Shown here piece by piece: positions 1 to 11,262 of a stretch of DNA of 64,000 nt. The translations under genes and the position numbers were made by a program. Within the stretch, counting starts at the first letter, position 1, and each line of letters starts with the position of its first letter. A model generated the notes under the pieces. The model worked only from the letters and a program-made list of their open reading frames with translations, did not search any database and was not told the origin of the DNA. Source of the DNA: Eucommia ulmoides (taxonomy: Eukaryota; Streptophyta; Magnoliopsida; Garryales; Eucommiaceae); the NCBI GenBank assembly GCA_016647705.1, contig CM028328.1:36990501-37054500 (forward strand), given 5' to 3'.

Positions 1-144
1 TATCTTCTCAGTATTATATAAAATTAACTGCTTGTCATTATTTAGGAATATATAATCATTGGGAGGGCTTGAATAGAGTGTCATCCTCACCAAGAACCTT
101 TTCCACCAAATTCTGCTCTACATAAAATCAAATCCATCAATTGG
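1..144. other. Unassigned edge sequence
   Basis: No gene is visible. A gagtgtcatcctcacc motif near 78 recurs near 1077 and, in altered form, near 1306 and 6395. This suggests that the window starts inside a larger repeat also cut by the Athila-like insertion at 1335. Confidence 0.5.
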
Positions 145-1030
145 TTAAAGCAAACAAATCCATACCTTTCTCGTAGGGGTCGGTAAAGTAACATCCTCTC
201 CTACCTTAGTTTTTTAGAGAAGTAACAAATCCATACATTCCTTACATGGGTCGGTGAAGTAATATCCTTTCCTACCCTAGTCGGTTAGAGAAGTAACAAA
301 TCCATACCTTCCTCACAAGGGTGGGTGAAGTAATATCCTATTCTACCTTAGTTGGTCAAAGAAGTAACAAATCCATACCTTCCTCATAGGGGTCAGTAAA
401 GTAATATCCTTTCCTACCTTAGTTTGTTGCAAAAAGTAACAAATCCATACCTTCCTCATACGGGGCGGCGAAGTAATATCTTTTCCTACCTTAGTTGGTC
501 AGAGAAGTAACAAATCTATACCTTCTTTATAGGGGCCGGTGAAATAACATCCTAACTTACCTTAATTGGTCAGAGAAGTAGACAAATTCATACCTTTATC
601 ACAGGGGTCGATAAAGTAATATCTTTTCTGACCCTAGTTGGTCAGAGAAGTAACAAATCCATACCTTCCTCACAAGGGTCGGTGAAGTAATATCCTTTCT
701 TACCTTAGTTGATCGAAGAAGTAACAAATGCAAACCTTTCTTATAGGGATCGGTGAAGTAATATCCTTTCCTACCTCAGTTGGTCGAAAAAAAATAACAA
801 ATCCATACCTTTCTCATAGGGTTTGGTGAAGTAATATCATTTTTTACCTTAGTTGGTCAGATAAGTAACAATCCATACTTGCCTCATAGGGGTCGGTGAC
901 GTATAAAGCATCCTAGTCAAAGAGAATCAACATATCTATCTTACACAGGTCAATGAAGTACATCCTATCTAGCCATAGTTGGGTGGAGAATTAGATTCAT
1001 TCTCACCTCGCACAGGTTGGTGAAATACAT
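145..1030. repeat. 71-bp minisatellite, about 12 units
   Basis: The phrase gtaacaaatccataccttcc recurs at about 225, 297, 368, 440, 511, 583, 654, 725 and 798, a regular step of 70-73 bp. Each unit also carries a ggtcggtgaagtaatatcc phrase and a ctaccttagttggtcagag phrase. The last two units are more divergent. Units abut with no unique spacers, so this is not a CRISPR array. No conserved reading frame runs through it. Confidence 0.9.
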
Positions 1031-1036
1031 ATAATC

Positions 1037-1063
1037 GGGGGGGGGGGGGGGAGGGGGGGGGAG
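1037..1063. repeat. Near-pure G tract
   Basis: About 27 bases of G with two A interruptions sit between the 71-bp array and the 18-bp array. It could form a G-quadruplex on the plus strand. Its true length may differ from the assembled length because homopolymers assemble poorly. Confidence 0.85.
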
Positions 1064-1145
1064 GTCCGTTGTACTGGAGTGTCATCCTCACCGAGACCTT
1101 AGGGCCTGGTGATGTGACATTGTCCTAGGGTACAGTAAGGTAATC

Positions 1146-1272
1146 CAACCAGTAGTGCAATAGCAACTAGTAGTGTAATAGCAACCAGTAGTATAATAGC
1201 AACCAATATTATAATAGCAACCAATATTGTAATAGCAACCAATACTATAATAGAAACCAATAGTGTAATACG
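1146..1272. repeat. 18-bp tandem repeat, about 7 units
   Basis: Units like aaccagtagtgtaatagc repeat every 18 bases with a few substitutions. Because 18 is a multiple of three, the minus strand shows an open frame with a Tyr-Tyr/Gly-Cys periodicity. That frame is a product of the repeat and not a gene. Confidence 0.85.
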
Positions 1273-1334
1273 ACAGTAGCATAGTTAACTGGATGGCTCA
1301 TATAGAGTATCATCCTCATCATGCCCTATAGGAT

Positions 1335-2642
1335 TGATAGGTATAATTTATCTATTTATTCCCAAGTCGATTTTGGTAGTTTTCGAGTATTTGTATAGCA
1401 TTTTATTATATTTTAATACATTTTTATTTGTTTTGTCTTAAATTAGGTATTTGGGGTGAAAATGGACTAAAACGGTCGTTAAACGATCAAAGCAGTGGAA
1501 GAACGGTGGAGAAAAATGACAAAAATGACATATTCAAAGCCTGCATCTACTGCTGCAGCGGTGAAAATATAGAGAGTTTGTTGAAGCTCCACCACTGCAG
1601 TTGTCAAAATGCAGAGAGTCCCACAACTGCAGCGGTTATGCTGCAGATATTTTAGGATATTTTAGATATTTGAAATATTTTGAATCCTATAAATATTGTC
1701 ACTCTTCTCCCCAAATGAAAGGTAGTCATTTTTGGGAGTCTTCAGAGTACCAAGGCCATTTGATCAATAGAAGATCACAACGCGAAGAAGAAGAAAGCAT
1801 TCTCGGAGCGGTTTTAGCGGCGGATCTTCGGATAACGGCAAGTTTCCTCATTTCTCTATTTCTCTCTTAGATTTGGTTGGACGTTTGTATATGTTTAGCT
1901 CATTTCTAGTTGTATATGGGGATACAACCATGTGTAGTTAAACATATATTGTCTAGGGCTTGATGTACTTCACGAAAACGATGTTTGAATAAATTGATAT
2001 TTTGTTAATGGTTGTTCATGTTTATCTGATTGTGTTTACCATTATTCCACGTTTATATGCTTATTTAGATATATTGAGAATACGGGGTTTGACACTCGGA
2101 AGAGGTAACCCTGGATTCGGACTAGGGTTTAAACACAACGCGACGATCTAATAACCGGGAGAGAGTTAGAAAGTGTGCAATCCGTGAGGTTGGGGCGAGA
2201 CTCATGTAACCAAGTGTTATATAGACGCTCGAGGGGGACTTCAACATTGAAGCAAAGTCACATATTCATTCACTTTACACTCGGAAGAGGTAGTGAATGA
2301 GATTTCGATACTGAGATTGTCGGATAGGATTAACGTTGTTAATGTAAACTAGATTGAAATGAACACGTTTAAGTGATCGACGTTAATCCCTACGCAATAA
2401 TTTCTCATAAATGTCATTCCACTATATTAGTATATTAGATTAATTAGTTTAATTAATTTGGTATATTTATTATAAAAACTACATTTTTATCGCCTAGATA
2501 AAATTAAGTTATAAAAATTACGGTACTCAACGATAATCTACACCAATCCTTGTGGATATGAAAACTCTTACTCTTCCCAATCTATACTAAAACTTGACCC
2601 GTACACTTGCGGTGAAAATAGCGATGTATTTACGCGCTGCCA
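1335..2642 (+). repeat. 5' LTR of the short Athila-like element
   Basis: It starts TGATAGG and ends in CA, and matches 5212-6382. A TATA-like box (tataaat) lies at 1688-1694. Upstream of it at about 1545-1640 lie CTGCAG-centred palindromes of the ACCGCTGCAGCGGT type, spaced about 45-50 bp. The downstream half shares the phrase tagaaagtgtgcaatccgtg and neighbouring text with the LTR of the larger element. Confidence 0.88.
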
Positions 2643-2648
2643 AGTTTG

Positions 2649-2666
2649 TGACGCCGTTGCCGGGGA
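2649..2666 (+). promoter_or_regulatory. Primer binding site, tRNA-Asp type
   Basis: The 18 bases from 2649 differ by one base from the site at 11017 in the larger Athila element. Athila elements are known to use a tRNA-Asp primer. The site lies six bases after the 5' LTR. Confidence 0.8.
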
Positions 2667-2781
2667 TTGGTTTTTAGATTGTTGTTGATATTGTGAGTAA
2701 ATAACTTGATTTTAATTTAGGCATTTCTTTTGTTTATAATTTTTTATTTGTAGTTTTGTTTTTGTTTTTCCTACAGGGTAC

Positions 2782-3340
2782 TTGAAGATGTTAGATCAAC
2801 AGGTACTTTTACGTTTCTTTCAACGGGATTCTGAGTTATTTTATTATGCTTGGAATCGATACAAGGAGTTGTTGTTCCAGTTTTCGAACTATCGTTTCTT
2901 GAGAGAGTGTCAACTACTGAACTTTCTCGATGGGTTATTGGCCGCAACCAGAACATGGGTGGAAAGAGGAAACGGTACCACCTCTTTCGACCAACTAACC
3001 GCGGATGAAGCTTATTGGTTGTTGGAAGACATGGCTGAGTTCAATTTTTAGTATTGGAATTATTTACCAAGTTACCAAAGCTTGGATGATAGTTTCACTG
3101 TTTTGGAGCCATGGATTGATACCCCAGACCAACATATGGAGTCTTCCTCCACATTGGAACCATGTTCGCTAAATTTATAGGGGAGACTCAGGCATTCTAG
3201 AGGGAAACGAATGACAGGATCAATGAGCACGGAGATCGTCTTAACAATATTGAGATGGTCTACGCCAAAATCGATGCGACCATAATGTCTCTTTCAACGC
3301 AAATCGGTCAACTTCTTTGCTTTATTGAGGACGAGTCATA
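2782..3340 (+). pseudogene. Gag remnant, Athila lineage
   Basis: The reading frame at 2782-3051 resembles the capsid region of Athila gag: FFQRDSELFYYAWNRYKELL matches the family pattern seen at about 11740-11800 in the larger element. It ends in the EEAYWLLEDMA-type phrase typical of this lineage. A further stretch to about 3340 resembles the following coiled part of gag. The gene is a broken fossil. No pol sequence follows. Confidence 0.7.
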
Positions 3341-5196
3341 AGTGGTGGCACTGAGAGATATAAAAGCTATATGCATTGAAAGCCACCACGAGGAATCAAA
3401 AATGAGCGGAAGGAGCTTGGGAGCATTCAATTATGATTATTCGAATGAGATGGGAACCCAAAAATGGATCGATGATTGTGATTTTTCACCATTAGAGATC
3501 CAAATTGTGATGCCACCACCGATCCAAGACGATCACATCTACGAGGATCTGATGTGACTCACTTATCCTTCACCGCCATTAGCAACGTTCTTTCATGCCT
3601 ACCAAGTACATGAGCCGGTGGAGAGTCTTATTGAAAGCTCTAGCCGAATAATGGCAAATTTCGCCAGTCTTGAGGGCGTACAAAATCAAGACGCATACAT
3701 AGTGTTGTACGACACTTACTATGGGCGAAAATCGCTCTTTGACGAGCACTTCTCCATACCAGGCCGAGGAAAATAAACCATGTGCTTCTTGGGAGACAAC
3801 CCAAGTTCAAAAATAAATTAGATCCGTCACTGTTGACTTGATTTGGAGGTGAGATTCTCTTGTCTCCCAGGTATGTATTCTAAACCCCCTTCGTCAGCAT
3901 GCTTTATTTCAAATATTGAGATTGATGATTGGGATATTCTGGACACTGTTCGTTTTAAGTTTGGGGGTGATGTGTAGTATGTTAGTATGTTTTATTGTTT
4001 AATTGTTTGTATGTTTGTTTAGTGTAGAATGTGTTTATGTTTGTGTTGTTATTGTTGCATACTGAGTTTTGCGTTCATCTGGGCCATTACCTGATGATGA
4101 TATTACCCCATGGTTGTTTTCAAGGTCAAGGGTAATGCCCATTTACTATGTTTTGTGTGCTTGATAATGTGTTTTGGTGAAAGTTATGGTGGATCCTAAT
4201 TTGCATGAGCACGTAGACTTAATGTATAACTATTCAATTGATTTGAGGACAATTATCCATTAGCCAAATTCATAACAATTTAAGGATTCTAGAACCTGAT
4301 TGAGGGGAAACTTGAGGTGAAATCTTAGGCGAGGTAGTTCAGGAGACGTGATTTAGGCATTCATTTGATTCACTTGAGCCTTTGAAGCTTACCTTATAAA
4401 ATGTTTATCCCTCGTTACCCTATCGAATCCTATAATGCTGCTTCAATTATGAAAATATAACAAATACCTTGGCCAATTGAACTTTTTCCACACCTATATC
4501 GCTGAACCGAAGGCACAATTTGAGTTAATCAAGTTAGCATTAGTGCATGCTACTTAAAGTGAGCGGTTGGGTTTAGGGTGAACTGTTGATTGGTTCGGTA
4601 TTCAAGTACTCACTTGTCATTTTTATTTCATTTTAACCACGCCCGTAAAATTGTAATAATCGAATAAGTTTGGGGGTGTGGTTGATGTTGTTAAAAAAAA
4701 ATGTAAATATTGTTCTATTTCTATTTCCTTTGACAAGTGTGTACGTCGTTCTTAAATGATTGTTCAAGGTTGTTTCCAATTTGTTTATGGGGGTTCGAGT
4801 GTGAGTGTGTCAAGCGTTGTGCCTTGGGTATCGTTGAGTTAACGATGTTAACCCTTTTGATCTTTATAAACTTCTAAGCCTACATTAATGGAGAGTGGAA
4901 CCCAGTCAGGCGTATGGATATTCTAATCCTTTATGGTATAAGTAGTGAGTTTCATTGGTGGATAATCTAATCTGATTGTTGGATAGTTATATCTAGAGCA
5001 TCACATGGTGCGTATTATTCCTTATCTCGATATGATTAGGGGTTGTTAAGGGACAAATATTTTGGTCGATAGCTAAATTCAAAACTCGCATATCGTTATG
5101 TTTAGATTGTTTATGTTTAGGTTGTTTGTGTTAGTTAATTTAGTTGTGTTTTTTATTTTTAGTGTGAGTGTTTTGCTTGAGGACTAGCGAAATTCT
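3341..5196 (+). other. Non-coding 3' half of the short Athila-like element
   Basis: No supported gene. Blocks here match 18830-20500 in the larger Athila element: a ctcctaggtatgt-like block near 3860, the ggccattacctgatgatga block near 4083, and the block before the LTR. Extra polypurine-like AAGTTTGGGGGT motifs lie at 3957 and 4666. Since the two elements share this part but not pol, it probably carries signals needed for replication or packaging (inference). Confidence 0.65.
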
Positions 5197-5210
5197 AAGT
5201 TTGGGGGTAT
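5197..5210 (+). promoter_or_regulatory. Polypurine tract of the short Athila-like element
   Basis: AAGTTTGGGGGTAT lies directly before the 3' LTR start at 5212, where plus-strand priming is expected. Confidence 0.75.
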
Positions 5211-5211
5211 T

Positions 5212-6382
5212 TGATAGGTGTAATTTATCTATTTATTCCGAAGTCGGTTTTGGTAATTTTTGAGTATTTTTATTACATTTTATTATGTTTTAATATGTTT
5301 TTATTTGTTTTGTCTTAAATTAGGTATTTGGGGGTGAAAATGGACTAAAATGGTCCTTAAACGATTAAAGCGGTGGAAGAATGGTAGAGAAAAAGGGCAA
5401 AAATGACATATTCAAAGCCTGCATCCACCGCTGCAGTGGTGAAACTACAGAGAGTTTCCTGAAGCTCTACCGCTGCAGCGGTCAAAATATAGAGAGTCCC
5501 ACCACTACAGCAATCATGCTGCATATATTTTAGGATATTTTAGATATTTTGAAATATTTTGAATCCTATAAATATTGTCCATTTTCTCCCCAAACAAAAG
5601 GTGAACGTTTTCGGGAGTGTTGAGAGCTCCAAGGCCATTCGACCAATAGAAGATCACAACGTGAAGAAGGAGGAAACATTCTTGGAGAAATTTTAGCAGC
5701 GGATCACGAAAACGATGTTTGAATAAATTGATGTTTTGTTAATGGTTATTTATGTTTATCCGATTGTGTTTACCATTATTCCACGTTTATATGCTTGTTT
5801 AGATATACTGAGAATACGAGGTTTGACACTCAGGAGAGGTAACCCCGGATTCGGATTTGGGTTTAAACACAATGTGACGATCTAATAACCCGGAAGGGAG
5901 TTAGAAAGTGTGCAATCTGTGAGGTTGGGGCGAGACTCATGTGACCAAGTGTCGTATAGATGCTCGAGGAAGAATTCAGCGTTAACACAAAGTCACATAT
6001 TTATTCACTTTACACTCAAGAGAGGTAGTGAATGAGATTTCGATATCGAGATTGTCAGATAAGATGAATGTCGTTAATGTAAACTAGATTGAAACGAACA
6101 CATTTAAGTGAACGAAGTTAATCCCTAGGCAATAATTTCCTATAAACGTCATACCACTATATTAGTATATTAGATTAATTAGTTTAATTAGTTTAATTAA
6201 TTTAGTATATTTATTATAAAAACTACATTTTTATCGCCTAGATAAAATTAGGTTATAAAAATTACGGTACTCAACGATAATCTACACTAATCCTTGTGGA
6301 TACGATAACTTTTATTCTTCTCTATACTAAAACTTGACTCGTACACTTGCGGTGAAAGTAGCGACGTATTTACGTGTTGCCA
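5212..6382 (+). repeat. 3' LTR of the short Athila-like element
   Basis: It starts TGATAGG, ends CA and is followed by the aggat target duplication. It matches the 5' LTR but is about 140 bp shorter. It keeps the U3 palindromes, including a full ACCGCTGCAGCGGT, and the TATA-like box. Confidence 0.88.
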
Positions 6383-6387
6383 AGGAT

Positions 6388-6669
6388 CAAGTGTATCATC
6401 ATCCTCTAGGAATGCAGATAGACGGGAATCAAATGTGTCACCATCCTTCTAGTGGTAGTCTTCCAAGGTTGATTGTTTGTCATCCTATGAAATATACAAT
6501 GGTAAAAGTGATTAATCATCATCCTCGTCGAATTCTGAAGAATCGAGTATGTCTCCATCCCTTAGGATAGATTTAAATACATGTCTTTATATTTTATGTC
6601 TAGTGGAACAAAATGTTAGTGTCTTATTCTTGTTATTATGAGTAAACTCGTATGACAAATAGGGGTAGT
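6388..6669. other. Flank with repeated CATCC motifs
   Basis: No supported gene. The motif catcatcctc/ccatcc recurs about every 45-60 bp and resembles the left flank near 1306. It is the continuation of the sequence that received the 1335-6382 insertion. An open frame at 6334-6570 crosses the LTR edge and is not a gene. Confidence 0.5.
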
Positions 6670-8122
6670 AGTAAACACTGCATTTTATCCTGCCCAATCA
6701 GTGTCGGATCATATACAAAGTTCAGATAAACTTTTAACTTAGGTTTAAAGAGAATAAATTTTTACCTGATATCACACTATATAATATACAAAAAAAAAAA
6801 AATAATCCAATACATGACAAAAACACAAAACTGTTAAATTTGACAAAATACAGTTAAGTAAAAGTTTCGAGTCAATCTCGAAATTCTCATAATTTAAGGA
6901 GGTCTAAAATAACTTTATTAAAGTTTGATTTTCATTAAATTATCTTTAGTATAGATAAAAATTAGCCATTACCCTTATAAATTATAGGATATTTCAAACA
7001 ATTAACTCTGTTACCTACCCCAATCTTGAAACATTTATAGCCATTGAATCTTGTCGGTTTAACACAAAAAACAATTTTTTTATTTATGAATACCATATCA
7101 AACACCACCAATAAAAAATCCGAGAGACCCTGTTAAAGGCTTGGAAAGGTCTTGACAAAGCCCGAAATCACGAAGGTGATTCAAGAATTGGGCTTGCTAT
7201 GGATTTACACAAATCCAAGATGTCTTGACAAACCACTCTTGGCCCAATGAATCAAGGTCCCAACCATAATTAAAGGCCCAAAAAAGAGGCCTTGAAATAA
7301 CCAAGGAAATGTCCTAGAATTTTCCCACCAAATGGCTAAGTAAGGAAACCGAGACACTTAGAGTGTGACTAACCGTTATCAAAACTAAATCGATTTGATT
7401 CGCCACCTAAGTTAGGTATTTAATATGCATTAAATGCCCATAAAATCATATTAAATGCTTTGGATGATATGTATAGGCCAAATTAATGGTACCTAGATAT
7501 TTTGAGCAAAATATCTTAGGTGTAATTGAAAACATTGAATCATGACTACCTGTTACCGAAACCAAATCAAATCGGTTTGCCACCTGGACAATGCATTAAA
7601 TGCACATCCCTTCAAGAAATAAATTCTTGGAATGACATGGAATGGTTAGGTTCAACGGATGTAGATATTTTCACCAAAATATCTTAGGGTTAACTAAGAA
7701 CTTGAAAACCAACCATTGGTTACAAGGCAAATTAACCCGATTCCATCCAAAACTAACCGTAGAAGTGCTCTCCAAGCAATGACTCATTAAAGAACATTAA
7801 ATTCATTGGTGACACATCTAGACTAGGTTCAATGCATTTGAAAAGCATTAGTGGAAACTTAACCGAAATAGTGAAACTAACCGGTAGTTCGCCCCTAAAT
7901 CGAACCGGATGTATCACATCAAGACATTAATGCACCCATGTGAAAGGAATATGATTGGTGGGAAGGTAATGATTACCAAATCTTTGAGAATCTTCCATTC
8001 CATCCTAAATTTTTTCAATGCAAAACAAGATCAATACAAGATCGCAAGTCCCCAAGGCCAAACACACCTCAAGGAAGAGGTTGGGATAACTTGAACATGG
8101 GTGAATGTGCAGGATCCTAGCC

Positions 8123-8130
8123 TATAAATA
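8123..8130 (+). promoter_or_regulatory. TATA box of the Tat-type LTR
   Basis: tataaata after gcc, with short A/C-rich exon-like sequence downstream. The inverted copy has the same box at 37451-37457 in the matching place, which supports it as the LTR promoter. Confidence 0.6.
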
Positions 8131-8952
8131 TAGGTGATGGGGTCTTCATTTCTCAAGCCTTGGATGCCTAACTTCTCTATCTAAACTCAAGAAACTCTCT
8201 CGGATGCTAGGCTTCTCAAGCACATTTCACAAATAACATGCCATTATTCTGCTAAAATATAGTTCTAGAAGGTGTTCTTGAAGTTCTTGTAGCAAGAATT
8301 CGAAGGATCGACAATCACTGTTCAACATCGAGCCAAGAGGATCAAGGAGGAAATGAAGATAGCCACTTAGAGACAAACACATCCCCTAAGCAGGGTGTTA
8401 TTCAGGTTCTTGGTGAAAGAACCCAAGAGATTGACGATCACTGATCAACTTCCAACCAAAAATAACAAGGAGGAAATAGAGGTAATGACTTAGGGAAAAC
8501 CACATCCCTTAAGTAGGTATGTTTCTTAAAACAAAACCTATGATCTTGGTTTAAACTTGTGTGTGTGACTTGTATATAGAATAATCATGTAATCCACACA
8601 ATTTAATTTCATGTACATAACACATAAAACCCATAAACAACCAAACAAACACTTAATTATCGCTATAGCAACCAAACTATGTTCAAATCATAAAAAATCA
8701 TTCCAAGCATCTCAAGAACGTCCAAGAACATGTTAAGAACATGTGAGGACCCAAATCATCTAAGAACATGTTAAGAACATATGAGGATTCAAACAAAACT
8801 TCAATCACATCATGAGTTGTATATACTCTCTATGATTCTCTCAAGAACATTACAATGACTCTTTACTAACTGTTCATATTAACTATAAAAATGATAATAA
8901 CCAGATTTACTTCTAAATGTCAAGATCACAACCAGGTTAACTTGTGGATTGG

Positions 8953-8954
<2 letters not shown>

Positions 8955-9003
<49 letters not shown>
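8955..9003. repeat. (AT)n microsatellite
   Basis: About 24 uninterrupted AT dinucleotides inside the Tat-type LTR. The inverted copy lacks it at the matching place, so it expanded after the copies separated. Confidence 0.95.
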
Positions 9004-9004
<1 letters not shown>

Positions 9005-9548
9005 TTATATACTATACCGACAGCCCCTTGTGGCTAAGAACTCAGGATAAAGAGAGGGTCTCTATTCATTCGAGAATATGTGTGATTGGTCTTTAAAAAC
9101 TTTTCATTTTCCTTATTTACGAGTAGGACTGGCATAAAAACATGGTATTTCTTTTTATTTTTTAATTAACAACTCACACACTAACACTAAATGAAAGAGT
9201 TCGGTCAAGGTGTTCTTGACAAAATCAAAGAGGATATGTACTTGTCATATTGTGATTCAGGTTGTTCACAACTGAATAACGATTACTAATAAACCTAATT
9301 AAGGTTGAGATTCAGGTTGTTCAGAACTTTAAAAAATTGTTGATAATAACAAACTAAGGTTGTGATTCAAGTTGTTCACAATCAAAACCAACTAATAATC
9401 AACTAAAATTAACTATAAACAAACTAGTTTTACAACTAAAACCAGATCAGTTTTCAATTTAACCAACCTAGCCTACAAATTTTCAATTTTACTAGGATGA
9501 ACTACGTTTGACTTGATCTTTGGTAACCACCCAAAGTACATAAGCAAC

Positions 9549-11010
9549 TGATAGGTTGAAAATACCTATCTACTTCTAGGCTGAATTTGATAGTTTTCAA
9601 GTGTTTTAGTAATATTTATGGCATTTTTGTTTGTTTTTAAGTAAATTAGGTGTAGGGATGTAATCAAGTGACAAACAAGCGAAGCGATGGAAAAATGGTG
9701 AAAACACAGTGAAATAAATAAGGTTTCAGGATAGCAAACCCACCACCATGGCGATCAAGCCACCGCCAAGGCGGTGGAGATGCAGGAAGAACTGTGTAGA
9801 AGTTACCGCCTGAGCGGTTAAGCTACTGCCGAGGCGGTGAAAGTCCGGTGAGCATGTCAGTCTTACCACCGAGGCGGTGATGTCACCGCTTAAGCGGTGA
9901 AAGTATAGAGAGTTTCATTTTTGGTTCACCGTCGCAGCGGTGAAGCTAACCGACTTAGTTCACCGCTGTAGCAGTGAACCACCGCCGTGATGGTCTGTTT
10001 GTGCAAAAAATATCTACTTTCTAGATATCTTTAAGCCTTCTATTTAAACTCTTCTCTCCCCCATTTGTCAAGGACGATTCCACACTTGTGATAGATGATC
10101 TTAAGCATGTTTTGAGAGCTCAAAGATAAGATTCAACATTCGGCAAAGTGGAATCATTTCAGGACCGATCTTTGGCGACAGTGGACCGCTCCACTTAAAG
10201 ATTTGATCGTTCTTCCTTTGTTTCTATCTTTTTAGCTTAACTTTTTATATCAAATGATGATGAATCATTTTGTTTTAATATATATATGGTTAAGATCATG
10301 GTAGGCTAGATCAATATTATCCAGGGATTATTGTAATTCATGTAAATATATGTTTGAGTGAATATATGTTAGTTTAACAGTTGTTTGTCTAAATCCGATT
10401 GTGTTCACCATTTGATTACAATTTTAATATTCTTGTTAATCTATTAGGGTTAGTTTTGAGAATATAGGGTTTGACACTAGGGAGAGGTAACCCCGGATTC
10501 AGACTAGGGTTCACATCATGACAATCTAACGACCCGGGAGGACGTTAGAAAGTGTGCAATCCATGAGGTTAGGTCAAGACTCATGTGGCTATGTGTTACA
10601 TAAAACACTAAAGGGGGACTTCGGCATTAATGCAAAGTCATATAATCACTCATTTTATACTCGGGAGAGGTAATGAGCGAGTTCGAGATACCTAAATTGT
10701 CTGATAGGATAAACACTGTTATTGTTAATAAAACAAAGTTAAACACGTATTAAGTGAATGAAATCAATCCCTAGGTAATTCATTTAATTAGAATTAACTC
10801 CATAGTTATTAGTTTAACTTAGTTATTGAATATTTAAACTCAAACATTTCTTGAACCATCGAGATAATATAAGACTATGGAAATCGCAGTATTCAATTAA
10901 TCAAACATATTTCCCAGAGGACGATATCCGATCTAAAGGTCCATTATATTAAAACTTAACCTCGTGCACTTGCGAGTATATTAAGATGCGAAAAAATTAG
11001 AATGCGTGCA
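9549..11010 (+). repeat. 5' LTR of the large Athila element
   Basis: Matches 20522-21955. The U3 part at about 9740-9990 holds at least seven GC-rich near-palindromes of the ACCGCCGAGGCGGT type. A TATA-like tatttaaa lies at 10041-10048. A region shared with the LTRs of the short element follows at about 10460-10760. Confidence 0.93.
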
Positions 11011-11016
11011 AGTTTT

Positions 11017-11034
11017 TGGCGCCGTTGCCGGGGA
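11017..11034 (+). promoter_or_regulatory. Primer binding site, tRNA-Asp type
   Basis: The 18 bases TGGCGCCGTTGCCGGGGA lie six bases after the LTR end. This is the usual Athila primer site. Confidence 0.85.
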
Positions 11035-11262
11035 ACAATGATTTGAATTGGTTGATATTGTGACAAAGTGGTTGAATATTAATCCAGACAATTCTTTTGT
11101 TTTGTTTGTTTTTCAATTCATTATTTTTTTTAATTTGTTTCATTTATTGTGATCGAGCAGTGCATGCGACGTAGTAGGAGTTTGGAATTCTTTACTCTTA
11201 ATCTCGAGATCGATCGTACTTTAACAAGGATAAAGAGAGAGAGAAGAATCCAAGCTCACACT

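Larger units (their letters stand above)
1330..6387 (+). mobile_element. Non-autonomous Athila-lineage LTR element, with TSD
   Basis: The element proper is 1335-6382, flanked by the 5-bp target duplication aggat (1330-1334 and 6383-6387). It has two TG...CA LTRs, a tRNA-Asp-type primer binding site and a polypurine tract. The internal region is only about 2.6 kb. It holds a gag remnant and a long non-coding 3' part but no protease, reverse transcriptase or integrase. Its LTRs and 3' non-coding part are clearly related to the larger Athila element at 9549-21955, so it was probably moved by enzymes from such a relative. It is broken. LTR identity is about 90% by eye, implying an insertion a few million years old. 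Confidence 0.88.

Noticed and set aside
145-1030. Possible CRISPR-like array
   Set aside because: The repeats abut and drift gradually with no unique spacers, and the context is plant nuclear DNA. It is an ordinary minisatellite.
1088-1282. Minus-strand frame with Tyr-Tyr and Gly-Cys repeats
   Set aside because: Produced by the 18-bp tandem repeat, whose length is a multiple of three. No start context or homology.
7909-8094. Plus-strand 61-residue frame starting MYHIKTLMHPCERN
   Set aside because: Lies in the Tat-type LTR. The inverted copy has a diverged frame over the same block (37477-37668), with no domain and no conserved ends.
11017-11034. Possible tRNA gene fragment
   Set aside because: Only the 3' tRNA-complementary 18 bases are present, in the standard place of a primer site after an LTR.
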